A program made the translations under genes and the position numbers. Source: Astrothelium macrocarpum (taxonomy: Eukaryota; Ascomycota; Dothideomycetes; Trypetheliales; Trypetheliaceae). Taken from it: a stretch of DNA of 64,000 nucleotides. Shown one piece after another: positions 55,571 through 64,000 of this stretch. The stretch spans positions 1 through 64,000 of the forward strand of contig JAGEMR010000025.1 of the NCBI GenBank assembly GCA_021030915.1, written 5' to 3'. Positions within the stretch are counted from its first letter, which is position 1. Each line of letters begins with the position of its first letter. The notes beneath the pieces were generated by a model that worked only from the letters and a program-made list of their open reading frames with translations, was not told the origin of the DNA and searched no databases.

Positions 55571-57473
55571 TTGGTTGTCGTAAAGAGAGTAGGAGGAAAT
55601 AATAAGACTTCCGTAATGATAATAGCGCTCTGGATTTAGCTTTGTATCGAAACGCAGCAGACATCACTTATGAAAGAATAAGTACGCGGCAACGATAGCT
55701 CTACATAATTTTATAATTAGACTAATCAGATGGACCTTTCTGCTTTACGAAATCAAACCACTTTAAGTACAGACTGCTCTTCCATTTTCTAAACTTGCTA
55801 GTCACCAACAAAAGTCTATCCAGCAGCGCCACCAACGTCTGCAAACCAGGTGCGAAAAGGAGGATTTATGCGGCAAATTTTGTCATGCGCACCAGCCAGC
55901 CACCAGACTCCGGAAACCCTGCTTCGCTGCGAGGTGGCTGTTTCAAAATTAAAGTAGGGTCGGCATTGAAATCTTACAAAAGTGGATCTTTCTGCAATGG
56001 CACCAATGGAAGAAATCAGGATGACAGTGATGGCGGGAACATGCGATCGGCACGGGTTTGGGGGTACACCGACTGAGACTTACCCTTGGGAGAAGATGAG
56101 AAGTGTTTGGAGGAAATCTCGATAAGATCCGAACGAATCAGAGACCCTGATGTGAGTGGGGGGGGCGTTTTGAAGTAATTGGCTACGTTCGGGAATGTTT
56201 GGCGAAGCTGTCTATCAGGCAAATGACCAATTTTGAGACTATTCTGCAAACTTCGTTGTCGAGGTTCATCTCATTTTCGCCATAGCTTTTCATCTCTTTA
56301 CTATCGAATAGTCTCCACGACTTTTGGTAGTCTTTGTCCGCCGTAGTCAGATGAGATGGCGGTGGTGCTAACAGAAATTGCTTGGCATACTTATCTAATC
56401 AGGAGGCTCTCGTAATAAATCTACAACTGCCTTATAAGGTCACGACCTTTGATCATCCCCAAATCCTCTGTGCTTGGTTCACTATGTCTTTCTCAAAGGC
56501 TCGAGTCCTAGGAAGACGTTCCGTATGGCGTTCAGAACAGGACAGAGTTTAGTAGAGTGAATTCATATCATCAAACTCTTTCTTTGACCTCCGAGACAGA
56601 GCTACAAGACATGTGACAGACTCAAGCACCATGATGCTTCGCAATCCCACGATTGATAGGTGACGCCTTGCCAAAGACTTCACTAATGGGATGTTCTCAT
56701 GTTTTCGTAGGAAATATCCAGGTACATTTCGCGATCACCGTTTCCAAGTTCATTGAAAGCTAAACGCTTACTCATCACCTTAGGTAAGTCTTAGGGCAGC
56801 CTTGATACCACGGCAGACGCATATAAAATACATTCATCTAATCATTCGCTGTAAACGAACGATTGATGCGCGTATTCAATAGCACATAGATTTAACACAG
56901 CTGTTGCGTTGTTAACGTCATCCCGAAAAAGCGGCATCTACCAGTTACCTATGAGCATGTCTTTGGTGGTCTCGAATACTTAGCAGAAGCTCGGCCGTCA
57001 ATGCGTGATATCCTAGGTGATCAGACTCAATAACAAGCAGCTATCTTTGATCGTGACCATGTTACACAAATACGGTAATGTGCCGTCGCTCCATACCAGC
57101 TGAGTAGCGGATCTAGTGATGGCTCAATTAAGCTTCACAAACTCACCACTACCTGTATGAGTCAAGCGACCGACCAAGGAAAGCCCCGATGATCCTGGCT
57201 GAAAGAGGACACATCAACATCACATGGGAATTTAGCAAGTGCGCCTCACAAACGCGCACCTGCAGTCCTCCGCCTCAACTCCATACTGGTCGGAACATCA
57301 TCCAAAATAGTCACCACCTAATTAGTCAATCCTTGCTTTGGACGTCACTTTCGGTCCACTGCATGTCTCACTCTCTACTGCTGTACTTAAATCTCCTCTT
57401 CAACCTAGACTCTCCCTCAACCTTTTCGCTCTCCAAATTGTTCTTTGTCCAATTTTGATCTCTCAGATTTATC
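55571..57473. other. Intergenic
   Basis: About 1.9 kb of AT-rich sequence. The left part holds the 3' flank of the secreted protein, and the last 200 bp, which are pyrimidine-rich, look like the leader of the next gene. No gene or repeat recognised. Confidence 0.45.
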
Positions 57474-58566
57474 ATGGCACCTTCAAGCTTGCTTCAGGCC
57501 CTTAAGGCCTATATTGAAAATCTGGCTAGCGAGGCTCATCGAGCCATCGAGAACAAAGAGGCCATGGACGCAGCCAAGCACACCATCGAGAAGAACGCCA
57601 AGCTCGCGTGCGCGCAAAAGTTCGGCAAAGAAGAAAATCGCATCATCGTCGAGCATATCTCAGGAGGTGTGACCTTGTGGTACATCTTCATTGGTGCTTT
57701 CGTCATGTTCGTTTTGATCCTCGTTGCTGAAGTCTTGATTGCACGTCACGCTATCAAGATCGCTCGTATCGAGCAGCACAAGCAAGTCCACATGTTGACA
57801 AACTCAATTCAAGCTGAAGAGCAGGAACACAATATCACTTCAGAACCTAGCCAAGATCATGACTTTGACTCCACTGACGAGCAGCTCTATGACGAGCAAT
57901 TTGTTGCTGAGGGCAGTCCACTAATGCCTCAATCCACGAACATCAAGGAAGCCGAGAGCCTAGGACACCTTCTCCTCTCTGATGAGGAAGAACGCAAGTT
58001 CCGCGAGTACATGTTCCAGCACCCGGGGATGTTCTACCAAGGTAAGACAACTTCCGCTTCCCCAAAAGCCCGCATATTTCGCTTCTCCAGGACATCCTCC
58101 TACCCTCCATCTTGAATCCCAAAACTCCTAACAAAGCCGCCAAACCACAGGCATCGCATTCTATACTGCCGTCATCACCGGCATATTCACACCAACTGGC
58201 GCACTCACTGCCTCCTACAAAGCCCGCGTCGCCAAGGCTACGAAGCTCTACCAGTCCACTGTCGCACTCGCTGCGCATGCAGGAAAGCACGCTCGCGATG
58301 CAGGAGTCTACCTTGGCGGCAAGGCGAAGCAGGCAAAAACGCGGTTCCACCGTATGGCATCAAATGCCTACGACGGGCAGCTTTGGCACCAATGTGAGCA
58401 GCTATACGAGCGTGTGAAGATATGGTCGAAAGGTGGACAGGAGAAAGGGAAAAGTGATGGGCAGCAGGAGCGTGTGGAAGAGGTGCGTCCTGTCGTGAAT
58501 AGTGGGTGGCTAAGAGGATATAATGGGGGCCGCGCTGTGGGTAATTGGCTTCGCCGTCGTCGTTGA
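57474..58566 (+). CDS. Uncharacterised single-pass membrane protein, 327 aa
   Basis: Exons 57474-58041 and 58151-58566 flank a 109-nt intron that joins FYQ-G to IAFYTAVITG in frame. Residues 1-55 form an amphipathic Ala/Glu/Lys-rich helix. A strong membrane helix lies at about 65-90 (LWYIFIGAFVMFVLILVAEV). An acidic, probably disordered stretch follows (about 110-165). The second exon starts with a weakly hydrophobic segment (IAFYTAVITGIFTPTGALTA), then a long basic amphipathic region of Ala/Lys repeats (AAHAGKHARDAGVYLGGKAK) and ends WLRRRR. Start chosen as the first ATG of the open frame, after a pyrimidine-rich leader. I do not recognise the family; the amphipathic tail could bind membrane surfaces. 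Confidence 0.75.
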
Positions 58567-61500
58567 GATTTTGAGACAGAGGTGAGAGGTGAGATCGACA
58601 GAATGGTCATGGGTGTTGTTGTTGGTGATGAGGCGTTATACGAAAGGGTTTGAGTGATAACAGATTGTGATAAACATGTGGGTGTCATAGAAGAGTTGCT
58701 GCAAGGAATGTGCGCTATGTATTGTTTAGCCGGAAAAGAGATTGAGCTTGAAGCATCGTGGTAGATGTTGTTGCAGCGCACTTCAATGAATACATTGCCC
58801 CTAGAACTTACAGAGAGGCATGGCCATGAGTGCACCGTCTATTCCATCTGACCCTTAAGAAGTGCATACATGGTCTTTATCGCAGTAAGATTTGAGGCGT
58901 CCCACTCGATTCTGAGAGACGTTTATCCTATCACGTTGTTTCTTTGAAGGAGTGGCCCCAAAATTTGCTAGGCAAACCTGTCTCAACATACCGCAACCCT
59001 CAGCCTGCAACAAAACATCAGAATAAGATACAGAGTGAAGATGAACGATGGACACTGCATATCTCTCTCGATTTTAGGTTGGTTCGTACTTTATCACATC
59101 GTCGATAGATGTTCCGGTTTGTGTGTGCAACCAAACGCACGCTGGAAGAACACTTTGTCTGAAACCATGGAGAGGAGATTTGGACCTGAAATGCAATAGC
59201 TTACTGGTGATCGTCGGGGGGTCTATTTCCGTGTCAGTTATTTGCGATAAACAGCTTGGACTGTCCGCGTTTTTGTCATGATGGCCGAAAGACAAGCGGC
59301 TTCAACGAGCCATAAAAACGAATTGACACTTAAGTCTTGTTGACATGAGAAGCCTATGGTGGACAAGAACCACTAACACAGGTCTGCGGGCATCATTTCT
59401 TGGAAGAAATTCCATATTTAGTAGCATTGAAACTGTCCCACGACCGCTAAGAAGATTAATGTTGCTACCGAGCCGAACGGTGGATTGGTGTGAGCACTGA
59501 CTCTTCAACAGTGTCTTTGAGTCGAATCCATGTGCTGTATCGTAGAGCATGCAGGCGACAATAAAACTCTTTCCTTGAGATTTCTGTATCTGACATGCAC
59601 TGAATGCCAATAAAAGAGGCCAACGGAAACACGACGCTCTCTTGCACAGCGAGGATGAGCAAATGGTAAGGCGCAGCTGGAATAACCAACAGCACGGTAT
59701 GAGAATGCTGATAGAAGTTGAGCTTTGTCTTTATACCCCCCTTTCTGAACGTTAGAATTGCTGTGCAGAACACAAAGTCTGTTCTAGTTGGGCATTGTCT
59801 CGATCAATCATTCTGTAGACGCTAAAATTGCTGTGCAGTGTTGGTGTTGAGTTGGAAATTACTGTTGCTGACATTGACTTTTGCTGTACAAAGCCTCAAC
59901 AATTGGACTGTGCTGATTTTCGTTCCTAGATGATGTAATTGGAAAGAGCAAGTATCTACTTGTCGGCTACTTTTGAAAAGACGACAATCAAACACGTAAA
60001 GATGTGCGGAGCGAAGAAAATCATCGCAGACCAACAGAGGACAACAGCCAGGTAAGCTAGGTCTCCTGAGATCGCCAGTAAATGCTCAAATCTCAAGACA
60101 GTTGAAGCATCGCAAGACGAGATTCCGATGTCGTTGCGAGCCGTCGGCGTGGCAGCGTGTTCGTATCGTGCGAGAACGGTATAAGCTTGTGGCTCCTGTG
60201 CGCGTTACGGTTTCTGTTCGGTTCGAAAAGAGCCTGCATACCTTTCAAAAATTTAGAGAGTGGGGCGTGAAATGGTCGATTATTTTCAGTCATCGGAGAT
60301 TCGTCATGGATTACAACTCAGCCGACATCGTTCATGAAATATCGTCTTGAAGGAATATGGCGATCACAGCTTGATGGAGCATGTTTTCTGGGGGTTGAGA
60401 TCGGGGTTTGGGGGATGATGTTTATATCCATAGAGTTCCTTGATGCAATCGCTAAACTACAGATTGTTTACATGGGCGATCCTGACGCGCGTGCCTGGAA
60501 AGGTTTGTTATCAGACTCGTCTGCAAAAATAAAGCCACGTTTATGCAAGGGCCTGATGAACATATGCACGGCTACCAAAATTTATGCAGGCATGGAGCTT
60601 GCGGAAGCAGCCGTGGTGACAAGGCGGCAAAAGTTTAAAGTTGGATGAGACTCGAGGACCCCCTTGCTTAGCGATCACGGATGTAGGAACAGCCGGGCCA
60701 GGCTCAATTTCGCTTGTCCGGGGCTGATGACCAGTGGTTGGAAAAAATTGGTAGAAAAGCCAAGAGACACCTGGGCATTGAGAAAATTGTGTACGAGCGG
60801 ATGGGAATGTTTCAGAGACGAATGAATTGCCACAATGACGATGTGATCGGAAGCTCAGACGTTGGCGCGAGCAGGCAGCTCTCGCACATTAAAGAGGCTA
60901 ATTGCAGATCAATATTGGTGAATCCGCTTTTTGAGTCTTCTAGACGTTGCACGGTCTATTTTAATGCCGAGATTTCACATTTGCCATCTCCAACCATGTT
61001 CAAGGTGGCGATAAGGCCATCACGGTCCCTGCATCATCACCATTTTTTGTGGATTCAAAATCGTCTAGTCGATTCAATGGAAGCGCTATTGATTTTGAGT
61101 GACATGGCTGTGCTTATGTAGATCGGGCAGCATTATTACCAACCATGTATTATGCGGAGGCGAGATCTTGAAGCATTAGACGGAAAGCTGACTTTTGCCT
61201 CATATGATGTACGGAGTGTCTAATTCTGAATTAGAGGACTCCTTCAGACAGCAGCGAGCTAATGAAGGAGTTCTTATGTCCTCCCATATGACGATCGATG
61301 TGAGATCTTGGCCTCGGATAGGTCGGATGGTAAGATGAAATTAAACGGTCGGCACGTTGAGCATTGTCAATGCAGACGCAACATACATTCGAGATGGCAC
61401 ATGGTTTATCGCACGATTTTGTCCGATTACAAAGAAAGATGGGGTGCATTTGATCATGCAATTTTCCATTCGGAGCCAAAGTGGGGGCTTCAGGCTTTGC

Positions 61501-63000
61501 TTAGACATGAGCAATGTACAAAGCGAACAGAAGGCACAGTTTCGAAATGGTGCCACATCTTGGTCAGCTCTCCCTATTTTCTGCAGCATAAGGCCCGCTA
61601 TCAGATTTGATGAGCAGACGAATGCAAAGGATTGTTACAATTTCCCATTGCGGCGATGGAGGCAACAAATAGCTATCAAGCCGATGCAATCCCCGCCTAG
61701 AGCGGTTCGTTTCAGGGGCTTTGCGCCAACCGGCTTGGGCCCCTGCGGCTCCAGGAGCTCATCCCTGATGATACTGGCCCCCCCTTCTCACGGTGTTCCC
61801 TGGCCGAAGTCCGACCGGGGGAGATTGGCATATTGGCTTTTTTTTGGCGAACGTCAGCCAGCAGGCAGCCAAGGCAAAGGTATGGCGCAGAAGGATAGAC
61901 GCGTTTAGGGTTTACCGAGAGCGAGCGCCCGCCGATCACCGTTGACCATGGTCGCCTCCTCTGAGGCGTGGCAGTGAACAGTGGTGCTGAGGAGTTATTT
62001 TGGTTTACCATCATCATCTGACCGCGTCGCACAAAGGGCGAATGGCTGGGCTCTGTTGGCAGCCATTGTGCAGCGTGCGCAGTTATGCGTAGCGGCAGTG
62101 GGTAGTGCAGTCAGGCTAAGTTAGGCACAACATGGAGGGTGTGGAGGCCAGCGACGGGGATGTGGACGCGCGGAAGTTTACAGTCAGAGAGAGAGAAAGC
62201 GAAAGAGAGAGGGAGGCCTGGCGGAGAGGAAAAGTGGCCTGAACGCCGGCGAAGCATGAGAGATGGCGGTAGCCGGAGGCAGGCAGGTACCTCTTGGCCG
62301 GGTTTGTCCATTACATAGCAGTCAATGGTGTCAAGTCGCGACTTAGTTACTTTTGACGTCGCCACCGCTTGCTCACGGGCCGGGTTCCAAGTGTATTGCG
62401 ACTAAGGTTGAACTCTCCACACGGCACCCCGCGCAGTCTCACTTGCAGGCTGCGCCAGATAGCAGTCGATCAGCACGGCGACGGGCAAAAGTGCCAGAGG
62501 CGCTGCTGAGGGCGCTTGAGAACACGGTTTCGGTGGCTCTCGAGACCGTGCGCTTGCCGTGCAAGTCGACTGCTCCGTGGTTAGTTCTCGGTGGTGTCGT
62601 GTCGTGTCGTGGCCGGGAGCAGCTACCGGCCCAATCAGGCCAAGCGTGTTTCCGACCGTTGAGGAAAGCTGCCTCTCTATCCTCGTCACCTCCCCAAGAA
62701 CACCACCATTGCGTCTCTCTGTCGTCCGCTTCTTTGCGCCTTCACGCCCGCTCCTCTTCCCTCTCCTCCTCTCCCCTTCTTCCTCGAGACGGCGACGGTG
62801 GTTGTTCGGTCACGCTCGTTTTGCCCCCGCTCAATCCGTCCCTCCCATTCACGCTGCGTCGCCGTATCTCCGTGCTTTCAGGGATACGCAAACCAACATC
62901 CCTCTGGCACCGCTACACCCCTTTCTCCATCCTAATTGTTTCTCATCGCCATCTCTGTTGTTACGAGACGTTTCATTAGCCCTCTGCGTGGGGTGCGTCG
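58567..63000. other. Long intergenic region, upstream of the PanE-like gene
   Basis: About 4.4 kb with no supportable gene. The left 60% is AT-rich with short chance frames. An 18-nt sequence is repeated with two mismatches at 59751 and 59821. From about 61700 GC content rises. A GA-rich tract lies at 62185-62215 and a strongly pyrimidine-rich tract at about 62650-62960, as expected for the promoter and 5' leader of the gene starting at 63001. Long frames at 62353-62979 and 61357-61908 are low-complexity or motif-free. Confidence 0.45.
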
Positions 63001-64000
63001 ATGAGTATGGCTCCGGCAACTCCGCGATTAAGAATACTTTCTGGTTCGTCAACCGTTTTTTGGGGCTGAACTTTGCTTTTGAATAAACATTAACTGCCTC
63101 CCGCTTTTCCTGCCTCCCCCTTGGCGTTTTTACCGTTGAGCTGTCCATCCCGCAATCTCAAATGCGTTGTCACAAATGAAGCGACTCAAACTAACTCCTC
63201 GTTTTTTGTCAGTGGGCGGTAATGCAGTCTCGGCTTTTTTGTCTTGGCGACTCCAGGCCACGAATGCATGTGATGTGACTCTGGTATGGAAGTCGGGCTT
63301 TGAATCAGTAGCACAATACGGCATATCCTTCAAGTGCGTTAATATTTCCCGCGCTGTCTCTACTTGCCCTCTTGCTAAAATTTCTTTATCACAGGTCAAA
63401 AGTATTTGGCAATGAACGCTTCAAGCCGAGACAAGGTACGGATAAACATTCAATCAACAATGGCTTCAGTACCTCTAACTCATTCATAGTTGTTCGAACA
63501 CCTGAAGAAGCGGCGCAGTCTTCCAAAAACCCTTACGATTATGTGCTTCTTTGTGTAAAAGCTCTTCCAGACGTTTACGACCTGGCCTCAGTCGTCGAGT
63601 CCGTCGTTTCTCCTCAACATACCTGCATTCTCATTAACACTACAAACTGCATTGGCGTGGAGTCGTACCTCGAGTCACGTTTTCCGACTAATGTCGTTCT
63701 GTCACTAGTCTCAGGAGCAGAGATTCTGCAATTAGGCACAAGCGAATTCGAACATCGGGGTGCATCAGACATTTGGGTTGGGCCTGCAAATAAAAATCCT
63801 GCAATCCCAGCGTCAATACAATCAGACATGGCTGAGGCACTGGCAATGACACTCAGCTCGGGCCAGGTGGATTGTACCGTTTCGCGAAATATTCGGCAGC
63901 AACAGTACGAACGAATGATTGGGTATGTCTGCATTGGTGTTATCGTCATTCACAATCAACTGATCCATTCTTCAGACCCATTTCGTTTCACCCAGCAAGC
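63001..64000 (+). CDS. 2-dehydropantoate 2-reductase-like (PanE/ApbA) oxidoreductase, partial
   Basis: The gene runs off the right edge. Exons are 63001-63043, 63213-63333, 63395-63435, 63490-63922 and 63976-64000 onward, with introns of 169, 61, 54 and 53 nt. The Rossmann motif is split by the first intron: exon 1 ends RLRILS and exon 2 resumes VGGNAVSAFLSWRLQ, giving an ILSVGGNAVSAF dinucleotide-binding loop. CDVTLVWKSGFESVAQYGIS, FGNERFKP, VVRTPEEA, YDYVLLCVKALPD and the later CILINTTNCIGVES and VLSLVSGAE follow, all typical of the fungal family. The last visible join gives ERMIG-PISFHPAS. These proteins resemble ketopantoate reductase, but fungal paralogues often have other substrates. 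Start chosen because it supplies the missing first residues of the fold. Confidence 0.88.

Noticed and set aside
61357..61908. Plus-strand frame of 183 codons
   Set aside because: Mixed composition without start context, motif, splice partner or signal peptide; overlapping frames exist on both strands, so chance is likely.
62353..62979. Plus-strand frame of 208 codons, Ser/Pro/Leu/Arg-rich
   Set aside because: Produced by the pyrimidine-rich leader of the PanE-like gene; another long frame overlaps it in a different phase and neither has motifs.
1..64000. tRNA, rRNA, CRISPR arrays and intact transposons
   Set aside because: Scans for T-loop-like GGTTCGA motifs, 5S-like sequence, regularly spaced repeats and transposase or reverse-transcriptase motifs found nothing convincing by eye; a covariance-model and repeat-library search would be decisive.

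Overview
The window is nuclear DNA from a filamentous ascomycete (Pezizomycotina). Seventeen gene models have usable support. Most are split by short GT-AG introns of about 46-110 nt, often with a CTAAC/CTAAT-type branch site near the acceptor. The best products are clearly fungal: Yif1, SRP receptor alpha, Sub2, Rpr2, a Dbf2/Sid2 kinase, Hsp9/12, a Zn2Cys6 regulator, two LaeA-like methyltransferases and an FLC/TRP-like membrane protein. All exon boundaries were worked out by eye from reading frame, splice signals and remembered family sequence. No database search was run and the species is not identified. Gene density is low, about one gene per 4 kb, with several intergenic stretches of 2-5 kb.

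Layout. 0.6-4.2 kb: YIF1 (-) and SRP receptor alpha (+), diverging from a 226-bp spacer. 5.7-7.3 kb: a glycine-zipper protein (+). 7.9-9.6 kb: a protein with an NLR-type N-terminal domain and a C-terminal ubiquitin-like domain (-). 10.8-14.9 kb: a 1209-aa conserved fungal protein with two C-terminal membrane helices (+). 15.9-19.3 kb: an FLC/TRP-like protein (-). 21.2-24.0 kb: SUB2 (-) and RPR2 (+), diverging from a 349-bp spacer. 25.9-27.1 kb: LaeA-like methyltransferase 1 (-). 29.0-31.2 kb: Dbf2/Sid2 kinase (-). 32.9-34.6 kb: a cytochrome P450 (-). 36.8-38.9 kb: LaeA-like methyltransferase 2 (+). 41.2-41.6 kb: Hsp9/12 (-) with stress elements upstream. 46.8-48.3 kb: a Zn2Cys6 factor (+) preceded by upstream ORFs. 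48.8-58.6 kb: an accessory-looking stretch with a Cys-rich orphan exon, a Pro-rich small secreted candidate, a hypothetical protein, a secreted Cys-containing protein and a single-pass membrane protein. 63.0 kb to the end: a PanE/ApbA-like oxidoreductase (+), cut by the window edge.

The genes do not form one pathway. Two housekeeping pairs share short divergent spacers and related functions: YIF1/SRP receptor in the secretory pathway, and SUB2/RPR2 in RNA metabolism. A P450 and two methyltransferases lie within 13 kb, but there is no polyketide synthase, NRPS or terpene synthase, so I do not call a biosynthetic cluster. The most concrete new structural observation is a 17-bp inverted repeat inside the 493-nt first intron of SUB2 that could fold the intron and bring its ends together.
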